Of a stretch of DNA of 64,000 nucleotides, positions 43,774-52,853 are shown one piece after another (position 1 is the first letter of the stretch; each line of letters starts with the position of its first letter). The notes beneath the pieces are model-generated. The model was not told the DNA's origin and ran no database searches. It saw nothing but the letters and a program-made list of their open reading frames with translations. The stretch is taken from the NCBI GenBank assembly GCA_049889355.1, contig JBMHDN010000030.1:13041-77040 (forward strand). The letters run 5' to 3'. The DNA is from JBMHDN01 sp049889355 (GTDB lineage Bacteria; Pseudomonadota; Alphaproteobacteria; Puniceispirillales; Puniceispirillaceae). The position numbers were made by a program, and so were the translations under genes.

Positions 43774-46209
43774 TTACGCGCGTAGCCGGTCGTTATTCGG
43801 ATCAAACGGGCTCTCTTCAATCACCTCAGCGACATAGCGTTTGCCCAGAATATCAATCTCAACCTTGGTGCCGATCTCAGCCAGTTCAGGCTTGAGCATG
43901 GCAAGGGCCATGGAATAACCCACTCGGAAGCCATAACCACCTGAGGTCGCACGGCCCACCAGTTCACCATTCAGGTAAAGCGGATTGCCACCAATTGGAT
44001 CGGCATCCTCTGTATCGTGAATTTTCAGCGTGACAAAGCTGTTGGTAAAGCCTTTTTCCTGCCAAGCGGCCAGGCCATCACGGCCAATGAAATCTTCTTT
44101 TTGCATCTGCACAAAGCGATCCAGCCCTGATTCAAAGGCCGCATATTCAATGCTCATCTCAGTGCCGACCATACGGTAGGATTTTTCCAGACGCATTGCA
44201 TCCATCGCGCGGATACCAAATGGCTTGAGCCCCAAATCAGCACCAGCTTTGAATAACGCATCAAAAATATGGTTCTGATATTCAATTGGATGGTGCAATT
44301 CCCAGCCCAATTCACCGACGAAATTGACTCGCATCGCCAGAGAGGGGGCCAGACCCACATCAATCTGCTGGCCAGTCAGCCATTTAAAGTTCTCATTGCT
44401 GAGGTCAGTTAAGGTCAGGCGCGAGAGCAGGTCGCGTGATTTTGGCCCAGCCAGCACCAGCACACCCATTGAATTGGTCAAATCGGTGAAAGAGACAGAG
44501 CGATCATCTGGCATATGCTTTTTGATCCAGTCATGATCCAGACGCTGAGCCGCGCCTGCTGAGACCACATAAAAGCTGTCTGCGCTCTCACGCATGATGG
44601 TGAATTCAGAATGCACGCCGCCACGCGGGGCCAGCGCATGAGCCAGGATAATCCGGCCGACTTTCTTTGGCAGCTTATTGGCGATCAGCTTTTCTAAGAA
44701 GGCTTCTGCACCCGGGCCTTCGATACGCGCCTTGGCAAAGGCAGACATATCCAACAAACCAACATTTTCAGTTGTGTTCTTGACTTCATTGCCGACATGT
44801 TCAAACCAGTTTGAACGGCGGAATGACCAGTGATCTTCTTGTGCGACACCGTCTGGGGCAAACCAGTTTGCCCGCTCCCAGCCAAATTTCTGGCCAAAGA
44901 CTGCGCCCATATCTTTGAGCCGCTCATAACAAGGGGCGGTGCGTAATGGCCGTGCCGCTTCACGTTCTTCATCCGGATAATGGATGGTGAAGACATTGGC
45001 ATAGGCCTCTTCATTCTTTTCTTTCAGATAGCTCTTGGTCGCAAAGCTGCCAAAACGCCGCGGGTCTACCCCGTTCATATCAATGGTTGGCTCGCCTTCA
45101 ACAATCCATTCTGCCAGCTGCCAGCCAGCACCACCAGCAGCTGTGATCCCAAAGCTATGGCCTTCATTCAGCCAGAAATTCGGCAAATCCCAGGCTGGGC
45201 CGACAATCGGGCTGCCATCTGGTGTATAGGCAATCGCGCCATTATAGACTTTCTTCACGCCGACTTCGCCAAAAGCAGGGACACGGGCAATGGCGGATTC
45301 AATATGCGGCATGAGACGTTCCAGATCTTCCTGGAACAGCTCATATTCGCTCTCCTCATCTGGGCCATCAAAATAGCATACTGGCGCGCCCACTTCGTAA
45401 GGGCCAAGCAGCAAGCCGCCATTTTCCTCGCGCATATACCAGCTGCCGTCAGATTCGCGCAGCACGCCCATCTCTGGCAGGCCTTTTTCCTGGCGTTCTT
45501 GAATAGCTGGATGCGGTTCTGTCACAATATATTGGTGTTCAACTGGAATAACCGGAATATCAAGGCCAACCATCTCGCCTGTCTTACGGGCAAAATTACC
45601 CGTGGCTGAGACAATATGCTCGCAAGTGATCTCGCCTTTATCGGTGACCACCTTCCACTCGCCAGATTCAGTGTGGCTGATAGAGAGCACGGTGGTGTTG
45701 CGGTAAATCTCGGCGCCATTATCACGCGCGCCTTTGGCCAGTGCTTGTGTCAAATCTGCTGGCTGGATATAGCCATCCCATGGGTGGCGGATAGCCCCGA
45801 TAAGCCCTTCAGGCTGAGCCAGTGGCCAGATATCCACCACCTCTTCAGGGGTCAGGGTTTCAACTTCGACGCCGATGGTTTCAGCGACACCGCGATATTG
45901 CAGATATTCATCCATCCGGTCCTGATTGGTGGCCAGACGAATATTAGAGACACGAGACAGACCTGCATATTGGCCTGTTTCTTCTTCGAGCCGGCCATAA
46001 AGATCCACAGAATATTTGTGAATCTGGCCTACAGAATAGGACATATTGAACAAAGGCAGCAGACCGGCCGCATGCCATGTTGAGCCTGATGTCAGCTCTT
46101 TGCGTTCAATCAGCACCACATCTGACCAGCCTTTTTTGGCCAGATGATACAAGGTGCTGACCCCAACAACACCGCCACCAATCACAACTACACGTGCATG
46201 CGTCTTCAT
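43774..46209 (-). CDS. Dimethylglycine/sarcosine dehydrogenase-like FAD-GcvT protein
   Basis: An 811-residue fusion of an FAD-dependent amine oxidase (1-about 370; VVVIGGGVVGVSTLYHLAKKG), a connecting FAO_M domain (about 370-425), and GcvT-type folate-binding domains (about 430-800; GLLDMSAFAKARIEGPGAEAFLEKL, then a GcvT_C ending near EVIEESPFDP). His46 in GSTWHAAGL matches the His that binds FAD covalently in dimethylglycine dehydrogenase. The expected reaction is oxidative demethylation with the C1 unit captured by tetrahydrofolate. Whether the substrate is dimethylglycine, sarcosine or a related amine cannot be read from sequence. It leads the pair with the MttB-family gene. Confidence 0.9.
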   Translation of the reverse strand: MKTHARVVVIGGGVVGVSTLYHLAKKGWSDVVLIERKELTSGSTWHAAGLLPLFNMSYSVGQIHKYSVDLYGRLEEETGQYAGLSRVSNIRLATNQDRMDEYLQYRGVAETIGVEVETLTPEEVVDIWPLAQPEGLIGAIRHPWDGYIQPADLTQALAKGARDNGAEIYRNTTVLSISHTESGEWKVVTDKGEITCEHIVSATGNFARKTGEMVGLDIPVIPVEHQYIVTEPHPAIQERQEKGLPEMGVLRESDGSWYMREENGGLLLGPYEVGAPVCYFDGPDEESEYELFQEDLERLMPHIESAIARVPAFGEVGVKKVYNGAIAYTPDGSPIVGPAWDLPNFWLNEGHSFGITAAGGAGWQLAEWIVEGEPTIDMNGVDPRRFGSFATKSYLKEKNEEAYANVFTIHYPDEEREAARPLRTAPCYERLKDMGAVFGQKFGWERANWFAPDGVAQEDHWSFRRSNWFEHVGNEVKNTTENVGLLDMSAFAKARIEGPGAEAFLEKLIANKLPKKVGRIILAHALAPRGGVHSEFTIMRESADSFYVVSAGAAQRLDHDWIKKHMPDDRSVSFTDLTNSMGVLVLAGPKSRDLLSRLTLTDLSNENFKWLTGQQIDVGLAPSLAMRVNFVGELGWELHHPIEYQNHIFDALFKAGADLGLKPFGIRAMDAMRLEKSYRMVGTEMSIEYAAFESGLDRFVQMQKEDFIGRDGLAAWQEKGFTNSFVTLKIHDTEDADPIGGNPLYLNGELVGRATSGGYGFRVGYSMALAMLKPELAEIGTKVEIDILGKRYVAEVIEESPFDPNNDRLRA

Positions 46210-46255
46210 TTTATTCCTCCGTGAGGCTGTCTATCGCCAAGCTTCATCTGCCAAA

Positions 46256-46297
46256 GACTATTTTTCAGCGACTATTTTTTGGCGACCATTTTTTCAT
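46256..46297. repeat. 3 x 14-bp degenerate tandem repeat upstream of the dimethylglycine dehydrogenase-like gene
   Basis: Units GACTATTTTTCAGC, GACTATTTTTTGGC and GACCATTTTTTCAT follow one another. The array begins 47 bp upstream of the start codon at 46209, inside the likely promoter region. Confidence 0.75.
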
Positions 46298-46379
46298 TTG
46301 GACTGAAACATGTGCCAGACCAATCAATAAAAACAGCGGAAAACTGTAGCGTGAATAAATCAGAATCCGAGAGGTGCTA

Positions 46380-46429
46380 TCTGCCCTGATCCGACCACCT
46401 TTTGACAAAATCAGGCAGATAGGAACAGA
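46380..46429. repeat. Inverted repeat between pdxH and the dehydrogenase gene
   Basis: TCTGCCCTGAT (46380-46390) pairs with ATCAGGCAGA (46420-46429) with one bulged C and a loop of about 29 nt. Neither strand shows a following T run, so it is not a clear terminator. Confidence 0.45.
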
Positions 46430-46489
46430 AGAGCCGAAAAGCAGAAAAGCAAAAGCGAATGGTCGTTTGAAAAACCGCTTTTAAAACCG

Positions 46490-47128
46490 TTATGGATTTA
46501 AACGGGTTGCTGACCAGACCCCAGCGTCATTTTTCTTGAAAACAAAGCGGTCATGCAGGCGATAGGCCCCATCTGCCCAGAATTCAATTTCTGCTGGCTG
46601 GATGATAAAGCCGCCCCAATGTGGCGGGCGCGGTACATTGTCATCTGGATAGAGATTTTCATAATGTGCGACCGAAGCGGCTAAATCAGCGCGTTTTGCC
46701 AGTGGCTCGGATTGTTGAGAGGCCCAGGCGCCAATCCGGCTGCCCCGTGCGCGGCTGTTGAAATAAGCATCAGACTGGGCATCGCTGGCTTTTGTCACAT
46801 GACCGGTGATGCGGATTTGACGGCGCAAGGACTTCCAGTGAAAGACGCCTGCTGCTTTGCCTGTTGCCAGCAATTCGCCTGATTTGCGGCTGTTATAATT
46901 GGTGAAAAAGATAAAGCCTTGTGGGGTTACCTCGCGCAGCAGGACCATCCGCACTGAAGGCATGCCATCAGCATTGACAGAAGCGAGTGCCATCGCGTCT
47001 GGATCATTGATTTCAGCTGTTTTTGCCTCTGCCATCCATTGGCTGAAAAGCGTAAAGGGATCTGCCTCTAATCTGTCCATATGAAGCGGGCTCTGATGGG
47101 CGTCTTTGGCTGAATCAGTGTTGGTCAT
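46490..47128 (-). CDS. pdxH: Pyridoxine/pyridoxamine 5'-phosphate oxidase
   Basis: A 212-residue FMN flavoenzyme that makes pyridoxal 5'-phosphate. Family segments include MALASVNADGMPSVRMVLLR, GFIFFTNYNSRKSGEL, FHWKSLRRQIRITGHV, SRGSRIGAW-type (ARGSRIGAWAS) and the C-terminal WATRLNP-like end (WSATRLNP). The frame is open to 47266, but the ATG at 47128 has AAAGGA upstream and gives the family length. Its neighbours on the other side are fabI and aroC, an order common in alphaproteobacteria. Confidence 0.94.
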   Translation of the reverse strand: MTNTDSAKDAHQSPLHMDRLEADPFTLFSQWMAEAKTAEINDPDAMALASVNADGMPSVRMVLLREVTPQGFIFFTNYNSRKSGELLATGKAAGVFHWKSLRRQIRITGHVTKASDAQSDAYFNSRARGSRIGAWASQQSEPLAKRADLAASVAHYENLYPDDNVPRPPHWGGFIIQPAEIEFWADGAYRLHDRFVFKKNDAGVWSATRLNP

Positions 47129-47471
47129 CTCTGCTTTTCCTTTGGTGAGTGAACAGGCAAATAAGGCATGTGCCATGATGCGATTTACATAATTTGGGTC
47201 ATCTGGTGATAGCTGGCAAGCGTCGCAAGACAAAAAGCCAAGCGTCGCGAGACAAAAAGCATCCATCCATCTATGAACAAGATAAAGAGATCAGATGCCG
47301 GTTTTGGCCTAAATGGTCTCAATTTCGCCACATAGATATGCCAGATATAGATATGACAAAGTAAAAATTGCAGTGAAAGGTGAATCGCCGTAAGGTGAGA
47401 CCCATAAACAGAGAACAATCAATTATCGCCTTAAATAAAGGTGATAAGGCGGTGCTGGAAGGAGAGATATC
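47129..47471. other. Divergent spacer between pdxH and the glycine-zipper gene
   Basis: This 343-bp spacer holds a 22-bp tandem duplication (47217-47260) and presumably promoters for both flanking genes. I see no RNA gene or further open frame of coding character. Confidence 0.5.
47217..47260. repeat. 2 x 22-bp tandem duplication upstream of pdxH
   Basis: The unit runs from CAAGCGTCGC to GACAAAAAGC; copies are at 47217-47238 and 47239-47260 and differ at one position (CGCAAGAC versus CGCGAGAC). Confidence 0.92.
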
Positions 47472-48041
47472 ATGGCACAAAAGGCTATTCAAAAACATCT
47501 CACATCTGCTGTCATACTGGCCTTTGCAGGCGCAATGCTGGCCGGCCAGGCAGCTGCTGAAACCCGCATTGAATCAGTGCTGGGCACTGTCACCAAGACA
47601 CAAGCCCTGACCAATTCTCTGGTACGCAAAATCCCGACCGAAGAAAATGTCTGTACTGAACAGGATGTGCCAATTTATGCACAAGCTGAAGAGAGCGGAT
47701 CAGAGCTGGGCTCTATGATTGTCGGCTCGCTGATTGGCTCAGCTATCGGCAATAAATTGTCAGATAAAGACGGGGCAGGCACCGCAGGGGCAGTGGCCGG
47801 CGCACTGATCGGCCGCGATAAAGCTAAGAAAAATGCCAAGCAGGGCAAATTAATTGGCTATGAGCGCAAGACCCTGTGTGAGACCAAAACCATCTATATC
47901 ACCGAAGCCGTAGAACAAATCACTGGCTATCAGATCACCATTGAGGCTGATGACAGGATTTTAAAGCTGACCACAGATGATAATTATGCGGTGGGTGAGC
48001 GCATCGAATTGGTGAAGGAAACCACCTACAGCCTGCGCTAA
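47472..48041 (+). CDS. Exported glycine-zipper (2TM) protein
   Basis: A 189-residue exported protein. The signal peptide is at about 1-30 (ILAFAGAMLAGQAAAET). A glycine-zipper segment (about 77-115: GSMIVGSLIGSAIGNKL, then GTAGAVAGALIGRD) resembles the SlyB/17-kDa surface antigen group of outer-membrane proteins. There is no lipobox cysteine at the cleavage site, so it is not an obvious lipoprotein. The C-terminal half contains two cysteines and a charged beta-rich region. Function unknown. GGAGAG lies about 8 bases before the ATG. Confidence 0.82.
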   Translation: MAQKAIQKHLTSAVILAFAGAMLAGQAAAETRIESVLGTVTKTQALTNSLVRKIPTEENVCTEQDVPIYAQAEESGSELGSMIVGSLIGSAIGNKLSDKDGAGTAGAVAGALIGRDKAKKNAKQGKLIGYERKTLCETKTIYITEAVEQITGYQITIEADDRILKLTTDDNYAVGERIELVKETTYSLR

Positions 48042-48162
48042 GCGGTTTTTTCGACGCAAACATAGCAAAAGCATCACCGGCCGGCTAAGCGCGACTTGCC
48101 GGTCATAGGTTTTGTGCGCTATATCAATTATGTAAATTATCCCGATAAGAGGTTTAGAGCAG

Positions 48163-48978
48163 ATGACTGATTCGCCAGCTGGATTAATGCAAGGTAAAAA
48201 AGGCCTGATCATGGGCGTGGCCAATAACCGTTCCATCGGTTGGGGTATTGCCAATGCGGTAGCCGCACAAGGTGCTGAGCTTGCCTTTACCTATCAAGGT
48301 GATGCGTTGAAAAAGCGCGTTGAGCCACTGGCAGCTTCTGTCGGCTCTGATCTGGTGCTTGATTGTGATGTAACAGATGAAGCCTCTATTGATGCGGTTT
48401 TTGCAGAGATAGAAAAGCGCTGGGGCAAGCTGGATTTTCTAGTCCATGCCATTGCTTATTCAGACAAAGAAGAGCTGACCGGCGAATATGTCGATACCAG
48501 CCGTGATAATTTCATGAAAACCATGGATATTTCGGTCTATTCCTTTACCTCTATCGCACGGCGTGCAGCGGCGCTGATGAATGATGGCGGCGCGTTGCTG
48601 ACCCTTACCTATTATGGGGCTGAACGGGTGATGCCGCATTATAATGTGATGGGTGTGGCCAAGGCTGCATTGGAAGCATCTGTGCGCTATTTGGCGGTAG
48701 ATTTAGGTGGCCGGAATATCCGGGTGAACGGCCTGTCTGCTGGCCCGATGAAGACATTGGCAGCCTCTGGGATTGGTGATTTCCGCTATATTCTGAAATG
48801 GAATGAATATAACTCGCCCCTAAAGCGCAATGTGACCCTAGATGATGTCGGCGGGGCCGGTTTATATCTGCTTTCTGATCTGTCATCTGGCGTGTCAGGC
48901 GAAACCCACCATGTGGATTGCGGCTATCATGTGGTCGGCATGAAGGCAGTTGATGCACCGGATATCACGACAGTCTGA
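48163..48978 (+). CDS. fabI: Enoyl-[acyl-carrier-protein] reductase (NADH), FabI
   Basis: A 271-residue short-chain dehydrogenase-type enzyme doing the last step of each fatty acid elongation round. The atypical cofactor motif GVANNRSIGWGIA (18-30) is that of FabI. The catalytic pair is Tyr160 and Lys167 (HYNVMGVAKAALE), with the Y-x6-K spacing of the family. Its stop overlaps the aroC start (TGATG), so translation is coupled. Confidence 0.96.
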   Translation: MTDSPAGLMQGKKGLIMGVANNRSIGWGIANAVAAQGAELAFTYQGDALKKRVEPLAASVGSDLVLDCDVTDEASIDAVFAEIEKRWGKLDFLVHAIAYSDKEELTGEYVDTSRDNFMKTMDISVYSFTSIARRAAALMNDGGALLTLTYYGAERVMPHYNVMGVAKAALEASVRYLAVDLGGRNIRVNGLSAGPMKTLAASGIGDFRYILKWNEYNSPLKRNVTLDDVGGAGLYLLSDLSSGVSGETHHVDCGYHVVGMKAVDAPDITTV

Positions 48979-50075
48979 TGAGCGATAATCGATTTGGCCA
49001 GCTTTTTTCTTTCACCAGCTTTGGCGAAAGCCACGGCCCAGCCATAGGCTGTATCATTGATGGGGTGCCGCCGCGCTTGCCGCTAAGCGAAGCCGATATC
49101 CAGCCTTATATGGATAGGCGCAAGCCTGGCCAGAGCCGGTTTGTAACCCAGCGCAAAGAAGCAGATGAGGTGGAAATCCTATCTGGTGTTTTTGAAGGTC
49201 AGACGACCGGCACGCCGATTGCTATTCTGATCCGCAATACTGATCAGCGATCAAAAGATTATGGCGAGATTGCCCGCCAATATCGCCCAGGTCATGCAGA
49301 TTACACCTATCAGACCAAATATGGTATCCGCGATTATCGCGGCGGTGGGCGATCCTCGGCCCGCGAAACAGCGGTGCGTGTCGCAGCAGGTGCAGTGGCG
49401 GATATCGCCTTGCGCCATATTTTAGGGGATGGGGTGGATATCACCGCGTCAGTTGTGCAAATCGGCCCGCATAAAATTGATCGCAGCCGTTTTGATGCCA
49501 GCCAGATTGACCAGAACCCGTTTTTCTGCGCTGATCCTGTGGCGGCTCAAGAATGGGAAGCCTATCTCGATGGGGTGCGCAAAGATGGCAGTTCAGCAGG
49601 GGCTATTATCGAGGTGGTGGCCACTGGCATTCCAGCCGGCCTCGGCCAGCCGATTTATGGCAAGCTGGATACCGAGCTGGCCGCAGCGATGATGAGCATC
49701 AATGCGGTCAAAGGGGTGGAAATCGGCACAGGCTTTGATTTGGCCGCCTTAGATGGCCGCCAAGCAGGCGATGAAATGCGCATGGGACCAGATGGGCCTG
49801 AATTCCTGTCCAATCATGCTGGCGGTATATTGGGCGGTATCTCCTCTGGCCAGCCGATTGTGGTGCGCATGGCGATTAAGCCGACCTCGTCTATTTTAAC
49901 GCCGCGCCGCTCGCTCGATAAGGATGGTGCGGAAGTCGAAGTGCGGACTGTTGGGCGCCATGACCCATGTGTGGGGATACGCGCGGTACCTGTGGCTGAG
50001 GCCATGATGGCGGCTAGTTTGCTGGACCAGCTGATGCGCCATCACGCACAATGCGGTCTCATCGCGGCAGACTAA
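48978..50075 (+). CDS. aroC: Chorismate synthase
   Basis: A 365-residue FMN-dependent enzyme converting 5-enolpyruvylshikimate 3-phosphate to chorismate, the last shikimate step. Signatures are FTSFGESHGPAIGCIIDGVPP, RPGHADYTYQTKYGIRDYRGGGRSSARET and VGRHDPCVGIRAVPVAEAM. Length is normal. It converges with tlyA (16 bp apart). Confidence 0.97.
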   Translation: MSDNRFGQLFSFTSFGESHGPAIGCIIDGVPPRLPLSEADIQPYMDRRKPGQSRFVTQRKEADEVEILSGVFEGQTTGTPIAILIRNTDQRSKDYGEIARQYRPGHADYTYQTKYGIRDYRGGGRSSARETAVRVAAGAVADIALRHILGDGVDITASVVQIGPHKIDRSRFDASQIDQNPFFCADPVAAQEWEAYLDGVRKDGSSAGAIIEVVATGIPAGLGQPIYGKLDTELAAAMMSINAVKGVEIGTGFDLAALDGRQAGDEMRMGPDGPEFLSNHAGGILGGISSGQPIVVRMAIKPTSSILTPRRSLDKDGAEVEVRTVGRHDPCVGIRAVPVAEAMMAASLLDQLMRHHAQCGLIAAD

Positions 50076-50091
50076 GCCGGCAGCGCGCACC

Positions 50092-50874
50092 TTAAATCTC
50101 GGTTTTTCTGGCCCAGATCAGGGTTTCGATATTGCCATCCGGGCCTTCTATCGGGGATGGGGTGGTGGCATGCACTGACCAGCCCAGCCCGGTTAGCCAG
50201 TCTGAGATATCTGCGATAACCGCTTGTCTGATAGAAGGGTCTTTGACAATACCGCCTTTGGCCAGATGGGCACGCCCTGCTTCAAATTGCGGTTTGATGA
50301 GACCAATGAAATCAGCGCCCTGTTCAGCCAATGCCAGCGCAGCAGGCAGGGCTTTTTTTAGCGAAATGAAAGAGAGATCAGCGGTGATCAGCTGAATGGG
50401 GTGGGGAATAATATCAGCGGTGATATCACGCACATTGAGCTGCTCGAGATTTATCACGCGCGGATCATTTGCAATTTTCGCCGCTAGCTGAGAATGGCCG
50501 ACATCCACCGCATAGATTGTCGCCGCCCCTTGTTCCAACAACACATCACAAAAGCCGCCTGTACTGGCACCGAGATCAAGACAGATACGCGCAGCTGCAC
50601 TGAGATCAGGAAAGGCGTTGAAGGCGGCAGCCAGCTTTAAACCGCCACGCGAGACATAACGCAACAGATCAGACTGCACCGAAATATGTGCGTGTGGGGC
50701 TATCAGCTGGGCAGGTTTTGAGACAGGCTGGCCATCTGCTGAGACCTCGCCTTTTTTGATCATCTCGCGGGCTTTTTCGCGGCTGGGGGCATGGCCCATT
50801 GAGACCAAAATCAGATCAGCCCTTTGTCTTTCAGACAATAGACCCTCTATGACGCTGGTCTTTTGTGTTGGCAC
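50092..50874 (-). CDS. tlyA: TlyA family 23S/16S rRNA 2'-O-methyltransferase
   Basis: A 260-residue protein with an S4 RNA-binding domain (about 15-75; LVSMGHAPSREKAREMIKKGEVSADG) and an FtsJ-like SAM-binding domain (LDLGASTGGFCDVLLEQGA from about 94; then DLSFISLKKALPAAL). TlyA proteins methylate ribose of cytidines in rRNA, which affects capreomycin sensitivity in mycobacteria. The start overlaps the dxs 3' end by 44 bp; a shorter N-terminus is possible. Confidence 0.9.
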   Translation of the reverse strand: MPTQKTSVIEGLLSERQRADLILVSMGHAPSREKAREMIKKGEVSADGQPVSKPAQLIAPHAHISVQSDLLRYVSRGGLKLAAAFNAFPDLSAAARICLDLGASTGGFCDVLLEQGAATIYAVDVGHSQLAAKIANDPRVINLEQLNVRDITADIIPHPIQLITADLSFISLKKALPAALALAEQGADFIGLIKPQFEAGRAHLAKGGIVKDPSIRQAVIADISDWLTGLGWSVHATTPSPIEGPDGNIETLIWARKTEI

Positions 50875-52765
50875 TATTCAGCAGCTGCCGCGCTGTGTTG
50901 GTCAGCGTCTCTGCATCGAGCCCAGCCCAGGCCAGCTGGGTTGTCTGAGCGCCATGGTCAATCAGCTTGTCTGGCAGATGAGCCAGACGCAAGCGCAGCC
51001 CGCCATCTAAATAGCCCTCTTGTGCCAGCCAGCTGGCAACATGCGCACAAAAACCGCCAGGGCTGCCTTCTTCTATGACCAGCAAGCTGGTGTGATGCTC
51101 TGCCAGTTCAGCCAGCAATTCTGTGTCAATCGGCTTCGCAAAACGTGCATCTGCCAGCGTGATCGCATGCCCGTCCTTGGCCAGATGTGCCGCGACCTGT
51201 TCGGCGGTTTCCAGCATGGTGCCAATCGATAAGATGGCCAAATCCTCGCCTTGTTGGATGATGCGGCCCTTGCCGATTTCCAAAATGTCAGCCTGTTCAG
51301 GCATCACCACCCCGCGCCCATTGCCACGTGGATAGCGCAGTGCAGATGGCCCAGCATCATAGGCCGCCGCGGTGGCGACCATATGGGTGAGCTCAGCCTC
51401 GTCAGCGGGGCACATAATCATCATATTGGGCAGGCAAGACAGATAGGCCAGATCATAAACCCCTGCATGTGTCGGGCCATCTGCGCCGACCAGCCCTGCC
51501 CGGTCTATCGCAAAACGCACCGGCAGATTCTGAATAGCGACATCATGGACCAGCTGATCATAACCGCGCTGAAGGAAGGTGGAATAAATGGCACAGAAAG
51601 GCTTCATCCCTTCAGAGGCCAGACCAGCGGCAAATGTAACCGCATGCTGTTCAGCAATGCCGACATCAAAAACCCGGTTAGCAAATTGCTTGGCGAGCTT
51701 ATTCAGCCCTGTCCCAGATGGCATAGCAGCGGTAATGGCGGTGACCCGCTCGTCTTTTTCAGCCTCTGCTATCAGCGCATCTGCAAAGACAGAGGTATAG
51801 GAAGGCAGATTGCCTGCTGGTTTTTTCTGCTCGCCTGTGATGATGTCAAAGGTCGGTACCGCATGGTATTTTTCATGGCTTGGCCCGTTAAAAGGATGGC
51901 CTTTGCCTTTTTCGGTGACCACATGGACCAGCACTGGCCCTTCTACTTCGCGATCACGCAAATTGGCCAGCACTGGCAGCAAATGATCCATATCATGGCC
52001 ATCAACTGGCCCGATATGGAAAAACCCAAGCTCAGAAAACAGCGAATGGCCGCCGATTAAATCCTTGGCCAGCCCATGGGCACGTTTCGCCGCTTTGCCA
52101 ATTTCAGATGGGAAGACATTAGAGACTTCTTTCATCAGGCCGCGGATAGAATGATAGGGCCGAGAAGATATCAGCTCGGAGAGATAGGCAGACAGCGCCC
52201 CAACTGGCTGGGCAATCGACATGTCATTATCATTGAGGATCACGATCATATCACGCTTGGATGCGCCGGCATTATTCATTGCCTCATACGCCATGCCAGC
52301 TGACATAGACCCATCACCGATCACCGCGATCACGCGGTTTTTGCGGCCTTGTAAATCACGCGCCACAGCCATGCCATAGCCAGCAGAAATAGAGGTAGAG
52401 CTATGGCCGGCCCCAAACGGGTCATAATCTGATTCGCCGCGTTTGGTAAAGCCAGATAAGCCGCCTTCCTGGCGCAGGGTGCGGATGCGATCACGCCGGC
52501 CGGTGAGGATTTTATGCGGATAGGCCTGGTGTCCGACATCCCAAATGACACGATCATCCGGTGTATTGAAAATATAATGCAAGGCAACGGTGAGTTCGAC
52601 CACCCCAAGACCAGCGCCTAAATGTCCACCCGTGGCCGAGACCGCTGAGATGGTCTCATCACGCAATTCATCAGCCAGCCGCTGCAAATCACTGGACGGC
52701 AATTTGCGCAGATCAGCCGGTGTCTGGATGGTATCTAATAATGGCGTCGGCTTATTGGGGCTCAT
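50831..52765 (-). CDS. dxs: 1-deoxy-D-xylulose-5-phosphate synthase
   Basis: A 644-residue thiamine diphosphate enzyme that condenses pyruvate and glyceraldehyde 3-phosphate, the entry step of the MEP isoprenoid pathway. It has GHQAYPHKILTGRRD, the ThDP/Mg motif VIGDGSMSAGMAYEAMNNAG with ILNDNDMSI, and the transketolase-type EQHAVTFAAGLA and HAGVYDLAYL. ispA lies 88 bp upstream on the same strand and tlyA overlaps downstream. Confidence 0.97.
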   Translation of the reverse strand: MSPNKPTPLLDTIQTPADLRKLPSSDLQRLADELRDETISAVSATGGHLGAGLGVVELTVALHYIFNTPDDRVIWDVGHQAYPHKILTGRRDRIRTLRQEGGLSGFTKRGESDYDPFGAGHSSTSISAGYGMAVARDLQGRKNRVIAVIGDGSMSAGMAYEAMNNAGASKRDMIVILNDNDMSIAQPVGALSAYLSELISSRPYHSIRGLMKEVSNVFPSEIGKAAKRAHGLAKDLIGGHSLFSELGFFHIGPVDGHDMDHLLPVLANLRDREVEGPVLVHVVTEKGKGHPFNGPSHEKYHAVPTFDIITGEQKKPAGNLPSYTSVFADALIAEAEKDERVTAITAAMPSGTGLNKLAKQFANRVFDVGIAEQHAVTFAAGLASEGMKPFCAIYSTFLQRGYDQLVHDVAIQNLPVRFAIDRAGLVGADGPTHAGVYDLAYLSCLPNMMIMCPADEAELTHMVATAAAYDAGPSALRYPRGNGRGVVMPEQADILEIGKGRIIQQGEDLAILSIGTMLETAEQVAAHLAKDGHAITLADARFAKPIDTELLAELAEHHTSLLVIEEGSPGGFCAHVASWLAQEGYLDGGLRLRLAHLPDKLIDHGAQTTQLAWAGLDAETLTNTARQLLNSANTKDQRHRGSIV

Positions 52766-52853
52766 CTGCCAAAATCCTGTTATCTGTCATGATCGCTGCC
52801 TCTCCCCCAAAAGGTCAGGGCTTGGCGATACCCTTTATCTCTATACGTATCAA

